A stretch of DNA of 64,000 nt from Halobacteriales archaeon QS_1_69_70 (GCA_003021005.1 PXRI01000013.1:1-64000), one strand, 5' to 3'. Positions 26,213 to 34,791 are shown, counted from the stretch's first letter. Notes: a model not told the origin generated them from the letters alone. Program-made: numbers and translations.

Positions 26213-27328
26213 TCAATTCGTGTCGCCGGCGCCGGCGGGCGAACCCGGCGAGTCCGGCACTGCCGGGGACTCCTCGAGCCGTATCGCGCGGCTCGGGAGC
26301 CCCATCTCGATGCCCGCCGACTCCAAGGCGGCCTGTATCTCCCGGTTCGCCGCGCTCCGGACCGCCAGCCAGCCGTCGGGGTCGGCGACGTGGTACTCCA
26401 GCCGGACGCGCTTCGAGGAGTCGCCGTACGCCCAGAACAGCGCGCTGGTCCGCTCGGGGTCGACGCCCTCGACGCCGGCGACCGCCCGCTCCAGGCGGTC
26501 GAGGGCGGCGGCCATGTCCTCCGCGCCCAGGTCGTACGGGAGGTCCAGGAGCGTCTCCACCCGGTGGGTCGGTTCGCTCGAGACGTTCCGGACCGTCGAC
26601 CCGGCGATGGTGGAGTTGGGGATCGTGACGCGCCGGCCGTCGCCGTCGCGGACGACGGTACACCGGAGCCCGATCTCCTCGACGGTGCCGGCGACGTCCT
26701 CGACCTCGATGACGTCGTCGACCAGGAACGGCTTCGTCGAGAGGATGTGGGCACCGCCGAAGACGTCCGATAGCGTCCGCCGGGCCGCAAACGCCAGCGC
26801 GATGCCGCCGATCCCGATGGAGGCGACGATTGCCGTGACGTCGTAGCCGAACGAGTCCAAGATGACGACCGCCGCGATTGAGACGATGGCGACGTTCGTC
26901 ATCCGGCTGACGATCGGCACGAGGGCGTCGTCCAGCTTCGAGTCGGTCGCCTCGGCGTACGTGCCCAGGTACCGCTTGATCAGCTCGTTCGTGAACCGGA
27001 CGGCGAGCCACGTGATGGCGACGATGAGCAGTACGTCCAGGAGGGCCGAAAGCACCGTCGCCGCGGCCTCGGTCGGCGTGAGGACGCCACGCCCGAGGGC
27101 GGCGGCGACGACCACGCCGACGAGCGCGACGGGGCCGCCGAGCGACCGGACGATGACGTCGTCGAGGTCCGTCTCGGTTGCTTCGGCCGTCCCCATCAGG
27201 TGCCGCTCGAGGAGGAAACTCGCCGTCCGCCCGACAAGCGCCCCGACGGTCAGGATGCCGAAGAACAGCAGGTACTGTCCGATCGTACTCCCGGCGAACG
27301 TCTCCGAGACAAACGGGTCGAGAGCCAT
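26213..27328 (-). CDS. MscS-family mechanosensitive channel
   Basis: 371 residues. Several N-terminal TM helices (LLFFGILTVGALVGRTASFL; VLLIVAITWLAVRFTNELI) lead into the pore helix and beta domain: VASIGIGGIALAFAARRTLSDVFGG, then GTVEEIGLRCTVVRDGDGRR and IPNS, the MscS signature. The C-terminal alpha/beta cage domain follows (about 260-350). It releases solutes on hypo-osmotic shock. CCTATACGGG at 27349-27358 lies about 26 nt before the ATG, giving a leaderless transcript. Confidence 0.92.
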   Translation of the reverse strand: MALDPFVSETFAGSTIGQYLLFFGILTVGALVGRTASFLLERHLMGTAEATETDLDDVIVRSLGGPVALVGVVVAAALGRGVLTPTEAAATVLSALLDVLLIVAITWLAVRFTNELIKRYLGTYAEATDSKLDDALVPIVSRMTNVAIVSIAAVVILDSFGYDVTAIVASIGIGGIALAFAARRTLSDVFGGAHILSTKPFLVDDVIEVEDVAGTVEEIGLRCTVVRDGDGRRVTIPNSTIAGSTVRNVSSEPTHRVETLLDLPYDLGAEDMAAALDRLERAVAGVEGVDPERTSALFWAYGDSSKRVRLEYHVADPDGWLAVRSAANREIQAALESAGIEMGLPSRAIRLEESPAVPDSPGSPAGAGDTN

Positions 27329-27571
27329 GCCCCGTCGAGTCGGGCGGCCCGTATAGGTCTACCGTCGGGTCCCGTGAGTGGGGCGAGATGGCGGCCGCCG
27401 GGGCGGCGTTGCGGCCGGGCGATGGCGACCGGAGCCTCAGTTTACCTCGCGACCGATATGACGCCTCGGGGATCGATGACGAGGAGGAGGAAAACGACGT
27501 CTCGAACCAGCCAGAGGGACCGACGAGAGGAGTGGAGCAGAAACCACCGGTGAAACCGAGGAGGACACAGA

Positions 27572-27895
27572 TTAAACAGCCAGTTCGCGTCCGACCCACT
27601 CTCGAGCCGCCGCCGAGAGCATCGTCTCCCAGGAATCGAACCCCGTGTGGTCGTCGACGTACGCGTCGAAGGTATCCTCGGGAATCGCCCCGAACTCGGC
27701 CTCGCTTTCGACGGTCCACGGGCTCTCCCCGAAGAACTCCTGTATCGAATCGAACTCCGAAAACGTCTGCATGAAATCCGGCGGAAAGAGTTCGCCGATT
27801 GACACCGCCTTCTTTCCATCGATGGTCTCCACCCGCTCCTGGAGTTCGTCGAGTTCATCGGCGAAGTCCTCGAAGCCAGAGATCTCGACGCTCAT
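27572..27895 (-). CDS. Small conserved acidic protein of unknown function
   Basis: 107 residues from ATG 27895 (a longer frame from 27922 lacks support). It reads as a helical N-terminus (FEDFADELDELQERVETIDG), then AVSIGELFPPDFMQTFSEFDS and a Trp-rich end (GFDSWETMLSAAAREWVG). I recall similar proteins in bacteria and archaea near mobile DNA, but no function. GAGTATTTATG at 27918-27928 sits about 26 nt upstream, so a leaderless start at 27895 is likely. Lower GC in the flanking spacers suggests acquired DNA. Confidence 0.7.
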   Translation of the reverse strand: MSVEISGFEDFADELDELQERVETIDGKKAVSIGELFPPDFMQTFSEFDSIQEFFGESPWTVESEAEFGAIPEDTFDAYVDDHTGFDSWETMLSAAAREWVGRELAV

Positions 27896-28146
27896 AGACA
27901 AACGCGGGTCCCGAAACGACATAAATACTCGGAGTGAGTGACCTGGCTTACCGGGCGCAGCGGCGACCTACTCCACGCGATGCCGGACTTCGCGCCGATG
28001 TGTGCACGGAGCGCTCGGCGGACTGCGACGGCTGCCCGCGTCGAGGTGATTGTGAGTACCTGGAGAAGCACTGGTGATGGCCCGTCGAAACGAGTGATTG
28101 ATCGTGCGATCTCCGACGGTCGGTCGACCCGCCGCCATACATATAA

Positions 28147-28168
28147 CCGTTGATGTATTAGGCAACGG
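28147..28168 (+). promoter_or_regulatory. Operator-like inverted repeat before the HTH gene
   Basis: CCGTTG (28147-28152) and CAACGG (28163-28168) are perfect 6-bp arms around ATGTATTAGG, lying between the TATA-like CATACATATAA (28136-28146) and the ATG at 28170. The position suits autorepression by the HTH protein. Confidence 0.55.
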
Positions 28169-28169
28169 T

Positions 28170-28547
28170 ATGTCACGACCAGAAACCGATACGGATGATG
28201 GACCGGATGACCGCATCCCAGAGCGAATTCTGCGGCAGGAAGAGTTCGCCGGCGACCTCAATGCACAGGGCTATACGGACGTCCTCGTACTCCGTCGGGA
28301 GAACGGCCGCGACATCCTCACCGAGAGTCGGCTCGAACTCGTCGGATACCTCGAACGCCGCGGGGACGAGATCGGGTCAGTCCGCGACCTCGCGCGCAGT
28401 CTCGATCGCGACAAGGGCGCGGTCAGCAAAGACCTTCAGCGATTAGCCGAACTCGACATAGTCGAGTACGAGGGAGACGGTAACGGCGAAGCGAAGCGGC
28501 CCGTCCTGAAGCACGACCACGTCATCATCGAACCGGTCGTCTACTAG
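28170..28547 (+). CDS. HTH DNA-binding protein of the HVO_A0114/MarR-like family
   Basis: 125 residues. The winged helix is at about 60-115: LTESRLELVGYLERRGDEIG, SVRDLARSLDRDKGAVSKDL (recognition helix), then a wing ending in KRPVLKHDHVIIEPVVY. ATG 28170 is chosen over upstream frames because TATA and an inverted repeat sit immediately before it. The partner gene starts on the very next base. Proteins of this family often accompany a small toxin-like partner, so a toxin-antitoxin-like role is possible but unproven. Confidence 0.8.
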   Translation: MSRPETDTDDGPDDRIPERILRQEEFAGDLNAQGYTDVLVLRRENGRDILTESRLELVGYLERRGDEIGSVRDLARSLDRDKGAVSKDLQRLAELDIVEYEGDGNGEAKRPVLKHDHVIIEPVVY

Positions 28548-28892
28548 ATGCACAAACTCCGGACCCTCAATCTCCCAAGACATCGCGGCCGGGACTTCTT
28601 CGCTACCGTCTTCGTGGAACCTGACCCCGATGGCTTCGACTCGTTCGATCCCGCAACAGATGCCGATCAGTGGGGAATCAGCGTACACTTCCAGCCTGAG
28701 GACCCCTACGCGAGCCACCTCGAGATCGCCCGTATCGATACCGAGCACGGTGAACCTCACTTCGACCGTCTGTATGCCCCCGATCAGCGAACGAACTGGC
28801 TCGGTCAGGACTACACCTACGAGAATGCCCGCCGGGAGTTACTCTCGAACTGGCGCGAGTACGCGGACGAGTTCTTCGACAACCACTACTGA
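28548..28892 (+). CDS. Small partner protein of the HTH gene (DUF7718-like)
   Basis: 114 residues; ATG follows the HTH stop with zero spacing, so translation is coupled. It is acidic with a beta-rich core (GRDFFATVFVEPDPDGF, WGISVHFQPEDPYASHLEIA) and an aromatic C-terminus (ENARRELLSNWREYADEFFD). I recall similar haloarchaeal proteins labelled DUF7718, without known function. No signal peptide or catalytic triad is evident. It could be the effector of a two-gene module with the HTH as antidote/regulator. Confidence 0.7.
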   Translation: MHKLRTLNLPRHRGRDFFATVFVEPDPDGFDSFDPATDADQWGISVHFQPEDPYASHLEIARIDTEHGEPHFDRLYAPDQRTNWLGQDYTYENARRELLSNWREYADEFFDNHY

Positions 28893-28947
28893 GGAAGTTT
28901 GCTCTATTGGAAACCCCGATTCTGCCACTTTGGAGTCTGAAACGCCC

Positions 28948-28954
28948 AAAAAAA
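28948..28954 (-). terminator. T7 tract downstream of the tRNA-Val repeats
   Basis: The minus strand carries seven consecutive T, the longest T-run in this area, about 340 nt beyond the tRNA 3' end. It could end the tRNA transcript or any RNA covering the repeats. Confidence 0.4.
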
Positions 28955-28984
28955 GGGAAATTACGAATCGTGCGGACCGCGCAT

Positions 28985-29076
28985 GGGTCGGGGCGGATTC
29001 GAACCGGAGCCAGAGGTTCCTGCTCGCCTGACGGCTGCGCGGGCTGCCTCTGGCAGGATTCGAATCCGCCCGACGC
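28985..29076 (-). repeat. tRNA-Val 3'-end copy folded into an inverted repeat (copy 1)
   Basis: GGGTCGGGGCGGATTCGAAC at 28985 is identical to the 3' end (T-arm plus acceptor) of tRNA-Val at 29296. It is matched by GATTCGAATCCGCCCGAC at 29057-29074, so the unit folds on itself; inside, CCAGAGG pairs with CCTCTGG. Between this and the next copy, TTCTGCGACGC and GCGTCGCAGAA form another stem. These look like leftovers of integration into the tRNA gene. Confidence 0.65.
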
Positions 29077-29154
29077 TTGCGTTCTGCGACGCGGAATACT
29101 CGCGCCGCTCACAGTGTTCGCGGCGCTCGTAGGTAGCGTCGCAGAAGGTTCAGT

Positions 29155-29250
29155 GGGTCGGGGCGGATTCGAACCGAGTGGAGACGTGCTCGCTCACGTC
29201 CGTTCGCTGCGCGCGCCTCCCCGGGTTCGAATCCTTCGGACCCATTCTCG
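29155..29250 (-). repeat. tRNA-Val 3'-end copy folded into an inverted repeat (copy 2)
   Basis: GGGTCGGGGCGGATTCGAAC recurs at 29155 and is answered by GGGTTCGAATCC near 29223 and GACCC at 29239. The unit has the same architecture as copy 1 but a different interior, and its right arm doubles as the left arm of the palindrome that abuts the tRNA. Confidence 0.65.
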
Positions 29251-29300
29251 TGCCGCAGGCTCCTCGCTACGCTCGTCGCGAGGCGGCACGAGAATGGGTC
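29239..29300. repeat. 18-bp perfect inverted repeat abutting the tRNA-Val 3' end
   Basis: GACCCATTCTCGTGCCGC (29239-29256) and GCGGCACGAGAATGGGTC (29283-29300) are exact reverse complements with a 26-nt loop. The right arm overlaps the last 5 nt of the tRNA gene. It may be a processing/terminator hairpin of the tRNA transcript or an integrase-related site. Confidence 0.8.
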
Positions 29301-29368
29301 GGGGCGGATTCGAACCGCCGACTTCCTCCGTGTGAAGGAGGTGTCATAACCGACTAGACCACCGACCC
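29296..29368 (-). tRNA. tRNA-Val (anticodon CAC)
   Basis: 73 nt on the minus strand. Acceptor GGGTCGG pairs with CCGACCC; the anticodon stem CTCC/GGAG encloses TTCACAC (anticodon CAC, reading GTG); the T-arm is GGCGG-TTCGAAT-CCGCC. No intron and no encoded CCA. Three copies of its 3' end lie downstream, which marks it as a probable integration hot spot. Confidence 0.95.
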
Positions 29369-29403
29369 GTCGGCCGGCCGTATCGCCGCGCCGGACTTAA
29401 CCC

Positions 29404-29763
29404 TTTTCAGTCCAGACCGCCGACACCGGCGAGCCGGTCGTCGTCACCGAGACGGCCGCCGAGCAGGCCCTCCAGCTCATCGAGGAGGAGGGCTACGACC
29501 CCGACGAGGCCGGCCTGCGGCTGTTCGTCAAGCAGGGCGGCTGTGCGGGGCTGTCCTACGGACTCCGGTTCGACCTCGAGCCGGAGGCCGACGACGCGGT
29601 CACGAGCCACCACGGGCTCCGGGTGTTCGTCGACCCCTCCAGCCAGAACTACGTCGATGGCTCGCGATTGGACTTCGAAGGCGGCCTCCAGGGCGCCGGC
29701 TTCCACGTCGACAACCCGAACGTGGAGTCCGAGTGCGGCTGCGGCGAGTCGTTCCGCACCTGA
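29404..29763 (+). pseudogene. HesB/IscA iron-sulfur assembly protein lacking a start codon
   Basis: The frame ending at TGA 29761 encodes about 118 residues: VVVTETAAEQALQLIEEEGY, GLRLFVKQGGCAGLSYGLRF, VFVDPSSQNYVDGSRLDF and NPNVESECGCGESFRT. All three A-type scaffold cysteines are kept. Upstream the frame reads only TTT TCA GTC CAG back to a TAA at 29398-29400, with no ATG, GTG or TTG. The expected start would be ATG TCA GTC CAG. TTAACCCTTTT, a TATA-like element, lies directly against the coding sequence instead of about 27 nt away, so a short deletion may have removed the start region. Confidence 0.75.
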
Positions 29764-29839
29764 CGCTGTCGTATCTCCGACGGAAACCCGGTCGAGTGGT
29801 CGGGGTAACCGTTCAATGGAGCCCCGATGCCAGATTTGC

Positions 29840-30037
29840 TTACTCGAGTTCGAAGGCGACCTCGACCTCCGCCTGGTACTGGCGGCCGTCGACGGAGGCG
29901 AGTTCCACGCCGAACTCCTCGACCTCGACCCAGTAGACGTTGTCCAGCGTCGTGTCCGCGCGGTCGACGGCGTCGTCGACCGCCGCGTCGAAGCTCTCGT
30001 CGCTCGTCCCGATGAGCGTGATCTTCTTGTAGACCAT
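29840..30037 (-). CDS. Dodecin (flavin-storage protein)
   Basis: 65 residues, exactly the dodecin size. [20 protein letters not shown], then [13 protein letters not shown] (with the flavin-stacking Trp) and [12 protein letters not shown] match haloarchaeal dodecins, which form hollow 12-mers binding riboflavin or FMN in the cytosol. A TATA-like TTTTTATAAT about 40 nt upstream suggests a short leader. It is convergent with the IscA remnant. Confidence 0.93.
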   Translation of the reverse strand: MVYKKITLIGTSDESFDAAVDDAVDRADTTLDNVYWVEVEEFGVELASVDGRQYQAEVEVAFELE

Positions 30038-30089
30038 TTACTGTTGCACCGTGGGTCCGTCTTCCGGTGGCGGGATTATAAAAACCATC

Positions 30090-30520
30090 CACGCACCGGG
30101 GCGGAATCGAAGCCCGATCAGTTCTGGGCGATATCCCGCCTCCGGCCACTCGGCGGTCACGGCACAGCGGGGCGGCGAGTCCCGGGTGCGTCGGTGTACT
30201 TGGCGAAGCGGATCCTCAATGATGGACGCATCGATGCCGGTCCGCCGACCCATGACGGCAACGATGCTCCCGTGGCGGCCGACGGTGAGTTACACGCGAG
30301 GAGGGTCACCCTCTGCTTCCGTAGCCAGCGTGCCGACCGCGGCGGACGTCCGAGCAATACCGCCCGCTCGGGGGGAGCCCTTCCGTACCGGCCTGTATGG
30401 ACCCCCAGCTTGGCGCCCGCTGCCGTGGTGGACCGGACGGTGCCGGGGGTCGCGGTAGACGGCACCTCGCTGAAGCACACCTGATCGTCGGAAAATCATG
30501 CCGTCGGGGCCAGACGTCCC
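30090..30520. other. Gene-free spacer between dodecin and DUF7116-like genes
   Basis: About 430 bp. Frames on both strands are Arg/Pro/Thr-rich without family features or aligned promoters. I see no gene here beyond the dodecin promoter at its left edge. Confidence 0.4.
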
Positions 30521-30835
30521 CTACGGCGCCGAGAGGACGTCGGAGCCTGGGTGGAGGACCCGGTAGTCGTCCTCGGTGACGCTCACGACCGCCCAGTCGT
30601 AATCGGGTTCGACGGCCATGAGTCGGTCGCGGACCTCGGCGGCCCGCTGGGCGCGGGCGACGAAACACCGGAGGTTGCCGTGGGTGGGTGCCGCGTCGGG
30701 GTCGTCGGTCGTCACGTGGACGGTCCGCCACTTGCGTTCGGCCCGCAGTTCCTCGCCCGCTTCCGTCACATCGTAGCCCAGGTCAGTGAAGATGCGTCGC
30801 GCCTCCGCCGCGAGTGATCTGCTAACAGCTCCCAT
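30521..30835 (-). CDS. Conserved haloarchaeal protein, DUF7116-like
   Basis: 104 residues from ATG 30835. It reads AVSRSLAAEARRIFTDLGY, EELRAERKWRTVHVT, LRCFVARAQRAAEVRDRL and YDWAVVSVTEDDYRV, the layout of a small alpha/beta family found across haloarchaea (DUF7116 as I recall). Upstream extensions have shadow-like composition, and ATCTTTATCGG at about 30863-30872 supports this start. Cytosolic; function unknown. Confidence 0.8.
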   Translation of the reverse strand: MGAVSRSLAAEARRIFTDLGYDVTEAGEELRAERKWRTVHVTTDDPDAAPTHGNLRCFVARAQRAAEVRDRLMAVEPDYDWAVVSVTEDDYRVLHPGSDVLSAP

Positions 30836-30959
30836 TCGGAGTCCGTTACCGCGGGCTGGCCGATAAAGATTCGCACGTGCCCGTTCGGTGACCTGTAGGC
30901 TGGCTGCCGTCCCGGGAGCGGCCGGGGTCGCGTGGTTCCGGCGGTACGTGTCCGCCGCG

Positions 30960-31196
30960 TTATTCGTGGGCCGCGTCCCACTCCTCGGCCTTGTGGAAGT
31001 TCGCACACGCGTTGCACTTGATCCGGCCCATCGAGTCGACCGCGTTGTCGAAGGAGTCACAGTTCGTACAGTAGAAGCCCCAGCGGCGCTCCGCGTCGGG
31101 GTCCGCGAAGACGACCCGGAAGGGGCCCTTGTTCCCGCGTTCGGTTTCCCGGGTCAGGTACAGGGTCTCGCCGTCCGGGCCCCGGCGCGCCTCCAT
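30960..31196 (-). CDS. Small zinc-ribbon protein, DUF5816-like
   Basis: 78 residues from ATG 31196. A beta-rich start (GPDGETLYLTRETERGNKGP) leads to a CxxC pair, YCTNC and CNAC, around SFDNAVDSMGRI: a rubredoxin-type zinc ribbon. AGGGTTTTTGCGG lies 25-35 nt upstream, giving a leaderless mRNA. A widely conserved haloarchaeal protein (DUF5816 from memory) without known function. Confidence 0.82.
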   Translation of the reverse strand: MEARRGPDGETLYLTRETERGNKGPFRVVFADPDAERRWGFYCTNCDSFDNAVDSMGRIKCNACANFHKAEEWDAAHE

Positions 31197-31412
31197 GCCG
31201 ACAGCGACGCCGCCGGCCGCAAAAACCCTCACGGACTCGACCCGGTGACGACTCGTGACGGAACGTCGTCGATCCCATTCCGGGCTTCCATCATGTTCGC
31301 CCCGGACACGTGGTCCCGTCACGTTCACCCCGGATACGTGGATCGGTACTGATTCGGACGTTCACGAAAGCACGGCCGGCAGTATTAGGCCACCGCCGGC
31401 CGACGCTCGCCC

Positions 31413-32775
31413 GTGCGGCTGCTGCACTACGGCGACGTCGAGAACGCCCACGACGAGCCCGAGCGGATCGCCAGTCTCGCTGGCCTCCTGACCGACCTGG
31501 ACGGCCCCGACGCGCTGGTCTGTGGGACGGGCGACAACACCGGCCCCGGCGTGCTCCCGCTCGTCACCCGCGGCGGCGTGGCGCTCGAGTTCTTCGCGGC
31601 GGTCGACCCGGACCTATCCACGTTTGGGAACCACGACTTCGACTTCGGTCTCGACCGCACCGCTGACCTCGTCGCGCGCTCGCCCCAGCAGTGGCTGTCG
31701 GCGAACGTCCGCGTGGAGGGCGCGCCGGTCGCCGGCGTCGACCCCTGGACCGTCCGGAGGCTCGACGGCGAGCGGGTCGGCTTCGTCGGCCTGACCGACC
31801 CGACCACGCCGTCCGGCAACGAGGACGCCGTGCGCATCGAGTTCGGCGACCCGGTCGCGGCCGCCACCCGGGCCGTCGACGCCCTCCGGGCCCGCGGCGC
31901 CGACGTCGTCGTCGCGCTCTCGCACCTCGGCCGGGCCGACGACCGCCTGGCCACCGCCACCGACGTCGACGTGATACTCGGGGGCCACGTCCACTCCGAG
32001 CGCGTCGAGCGCGTCGCCGACACCCTCCTCACGCGGCCGGGCGACGGCGGCCACGTCGTCCTGGAGGTCGACCTGGCGACCCGTTCGGTGACCCGGCACC
32101 CGGTCGAGGCTGCGCCGACGGACGATGCCCTCGCCAATCGGTACCGTACCCGGCTCGCTGAGACCGGCCTCGACACCGTCGTCGGCCACGTTGCCGAGCC
32201 GATACGGCGCACCGAACGGGAGGCGTTCCGCGGCGAGAGCCGCGTCGGGAACTTCGTCGCCGACGCCTACCGATGGCGGGCCGAACGCGAACTCGGCGCC
32301 AACCCGCCCGTCGTCGGCCTCCAGAACAGCGGCGGGATCCGGACCGGTCCGCCCCTCGCCGGCGAGGTGACCCTCGCGGACCTCGTCAGTCTCGTGCCGT
32401 TCCGGGAGTCGATGGCGGTCGCCGAACTCCCCGGCCGCCACCTCCGGTCGGTGTTCCGGGAGGCGGCCGACCCGGCCGGGTTCGGGGAGTCGGAGTGGTG
32501 GCACGCCCACGTCTCCGGCGCCGAACTCGTCTACGACCACGCCGACGACGCGCTGGTCGAGGCGTCGGTCCACGGCGCCCCCCGTCGACGACGCCGCGAC
32601 CTACCGGATCGCCACCTCCGAGTTCCTGCTCGGCACCGACACGGAGTTCCCGACGCTGACCGAGCGGGCTGCCCTCGCCCGAATCGACGTTCAGTTCGAG
32701 GTCCTCGCCGACTACGCCCGCGCCGTCGGCATCGACCCCGCCACCGAGGGCCGCATCACCCGCCGCGGCCTGTAG
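31413..32775 (+). pseudogene. 5'-nucleotidase/metallophosphatase frameshifted in a C-run
   Basis: From the leaderless GTG 31413 (TATA-like CAGTATTAGG 27 nt upstream) the frame encodes a cytosolic paralog of the 9.3-kb enzyme: LLHYGDVENAH, GTGDNTGPG, FGNHDFDFG, ILGGHVHSE and QNSGGIRTG. At the six C at 32578-32583 the frame slips. With five C it continues GAPVDDAATYRIATSEFLLG...ITRRGL to TAG 32773-32775, about 453 residues in all. Without the correction the last 65 residues are wrong. There is no signal peptide, unlike the paralog. A homopolymer error or a real slippage mutation are both possible. Confidence 0.8.
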
Positions 32776-32977
32776 CCGACCGCGCCCCGTCGCGGACTGC
32801 CCGCCGGCCGCCCCGGTCGCGTCCGGTCCTCGGCGTGGTGGCACTCGTCGGTCCCGGTTCGCCACGTGGCGGCGTCACGCGGACCGGGTCGATCGGCGCC
32901 TCGTGGTCTGGCGCCCGGGGCTCGTTCCCGCTCGGGCTCCGGTGGCGCGACGCCGCTCGTCGGTACCCCGTCCCCTT

Positions 32978-34672
32978 TCAGGGGAAGGGGTGGTGGTCGC
33001 GGTCCAGCCGCGGCTCGTAGCCGAACGTCCCCGGGACGGTCCGGGCGCGCTCGCCGAAGTAGGCGTCGCCGGTGAAAAGTGGCTGCGCCCGGGGCAGGAC
33101 GACCCGGACGGCCTCGAACCCCAGGCCCTCGACGTCCCGCGGCGTCAGACGGGCGGCGTAGACGGCCATATCGGCCGCCGCGAGCCGCTCTATGACCGCC
33201 TCCAGCGCCGCCCGGCCCTCCGGAATCGCCTCCGGCCCGACGGTCCCGGCCGGGACGGTGGTCCCGGGGTCGACGAACGCCCGGGCGGCGGCGGGCAAGT
33301 CAGCGTACCGGCCGATGGCGCCGGATTCGTCGGCTGCCCGGTCCGGGCCCATCCGGCGGAGCTCCGTCCAGTTCTGCAGCGCCTCCTCGAGGGCCTCGCG
33401 GGCGGCCGACGTCGGGTCCAGCGAGGCGGCCATCCCGGCGGCGAACCGCGGCCACTCGCCGTCGCGGTGGACGCAGGCGGCGACCACCGGGACGTCGACG
33501 TCCTGGGTGAGCGACAGCGCCGTGACTGCGAGGTCCTCGCTGCGGGCGCGGGCGGCGAGCGTCTCGTAGGCCCCGTCGTCGACGGCCAGCCCGACGGGCT
33601 CGTAGGTCGAGTACCACGCGAGCATCGCCGCGTCGCGCTCTATGACCTCGTAGAGGCCGGACAGCACGGCCCCGACGCCGCCGTTCCCGAGTCCCAGCCC
33701 CGTGGTGACCGCGGGCCGGATCCGCCGCGCCGGCGGCGGGAACAGCACCACCTCGGCCGGCAGGTGGACCGACTCGCCGTCCGCGAGGCGGTCGGCGGGG
33801 TACCACGCCTCGACGGCGCCGGCGGCGACCGGGTCGCCGGGCTGGACGAACCGCGACGGCGCGAGTGGCGTCGCGGGGTCGGATTCGAGGGTGGCCGTCC
33901 GGTGGGCGGCCGCGCTGTACCGTTCGAGCGCCTCCCCGAGCGCCTTCATGAACGCCGGGTCCCAGTCGGCCGCGACGCCGGCGGCGTGGTCCGGCGGGTC
34001 CATGTCTGCGAACGGCGTCGACGAAAGCGTCGCGATGTAGTACGGCACGGGGAACGACTCGGCCTCGGCGACCGCCGTGACCGGGCCGAGGCGGGCGTCG
34101 AACGCCGCCTCCGCCGACGCGAGCGCCGCCTCCAGGGACCGCTCGCGCTCGTCGAGTGCGAGCGAGCGGTCCCGGCCGGTCGCACAGTCACAACCCGGGA
34201 CGGGGAGGAGGCGTCGGCGTTCGTGGGGGACCTCGATGACGCCACCCAGGACCGGCGACTCGCCGCCGTCGACGAGCACCGCGGCCTCGCGCCCGGCGAC
34301 GGCGCCGGCATAGCGGGCGGTCGCCGCGTCGACCTCGCTACCGGCGGTCTCCTCGCCGACCGCGGCGACGCGCTGCCGGAGACAGTCGTAGCAGGCCGTC
34401 CCGGGAGCGTGGCCCGACACCGCGGCGTCGACGCCCGCGACGGGGCGGCCACCGACGCCGCCGAGTTCGACGACAACGTGCGGCGTGCCTGATGCCCTGA
34501 CGACCCCGGCGGCGTCGTCGATGCCGTCGGTCGCGGCGCCGACGCACACCGCGAGGTCAACCTGGCCCGCCGCGGCGGCGTCGACGTGGGTCGGGTCGGC
34601 GGCGGCGTCGCCCAGCGCTGCCCGGACCGCCTCGACGGCCGGCCCGTCGCCGAGGAGGCCGACGACGGTCAC
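32978..34672 (-). CDS. YcaO-domain protein with N-terminal E1/ThiF-like domain
   Basis: 564 residues. The N-terminal 120 residues are Rossmann-like (VVGLLGDGPAVEAVRAAL); CYDC and a later GCDC form a likely zinc tetra-Cys site, as in azoline cyclodehydratases. The YcaO part has the ATP-binding signatures EALERYSAA, GLGLGNGGVGAVL with YEVIERDA, and AAREALEEALQNW, and ends in HHPFP. YcaO enzymes use ATP to make azolines or thioamides on peptides or proteins. The GTG at 34672 overlaps the stop of a 40-codon ORF by 4 nt. No TfuA, dehydrogenase or protease is adjacent, so the substrate is unknown. Confidence 0.85.
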   Translation of the reverse strand: MTVVGLLGDGPAVEAVRAALGDAAADPTHVDAAAAGQVDLAVCVGAATDGIDDAAGVVRASGTPHVVVELGGVGGRPVAGVDAAVSGHAPGTACYDCLRQRVAAVGEETAGSEVDAATARYAGAVAGREAAVLVDGGESPVLGGVIEVPHERRRLLPVPGCDCATGRDRSLALDERERSLEAALASAEAAFDARLGPVTAVAEAESFPVPYYIATLSSTPFADMDPPDHAAGVAADWDPAFMKALGEALERYSAAAHRTATLESDPATPLAPSRFVQPGDPVAAGAVEAWYPADRLADGESVHLPAEVVLFPPPARRIRPAVTTGLGLGNGGVGAVLSGLYEVIERDAAMLAWYSTYEPVGLAVDDGAYETLAARARSEDLAVTALSLTQDVDVPVVAACVHRDGEWPRFAAGMAASLDPTSAAREALEEALQNWTELRRMGPDRAADESGAIGRYADLPAAARAFVDPGTTVPAGTVGPEAIPEGRAALEAVIERLAAADMAVYAARLTPRDVEGLGFEAVRVVLPRAQPLFTGDAYFGERARTVPGTFGYEPRLDRDHHPFP

Positions 34673-34791
34673 GGCCGGGCCTCCGGTCCGGATGCGCCCG
34701 GGCCCGTCGGTGTCGTGGCGAGTCGACCCGCCGGCGGGCCGGCCGCGTGGCGTTTTCGGGTGACGTCGAACCGGTCGGGCGGGGCGGCCAT
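34669..34791 (-). CDS. 40-residue ORF translationally coupled to ycaO
   Basis: ATG 34791 to TGA 34669-34671, which overlaps the ycaO start as GTGA. The sequence begins MAAPPDRFDVTRKRH and ends in a Gly/Pro/Thr/Ser-rich stretch (LATTPTGPGASGPEARP). GGATTTTTCG at about 34816-34825 lies about 27 nt before the ATG, so it would be the leaderless first ORF of the ycaO mRNA. Candidates are a modified-peptide precursor (Thr/Ser but no Cys in the C-terminal part), a coupling leader, or chance. It has no homolog I recognise. Confidence 0.4.
   Translation of the reverse strand: MAAPPDRFDVTRKRHAAGPPAGRLATTPTGPGASGPEARP

Noticed and set aside
28907-29335. A 142-codon ORF across the tRNA repeats
   Set aside because: It is read from tRNA-derived and palindromic DNA; the repeated GRGGFEP is the translated T-arm.
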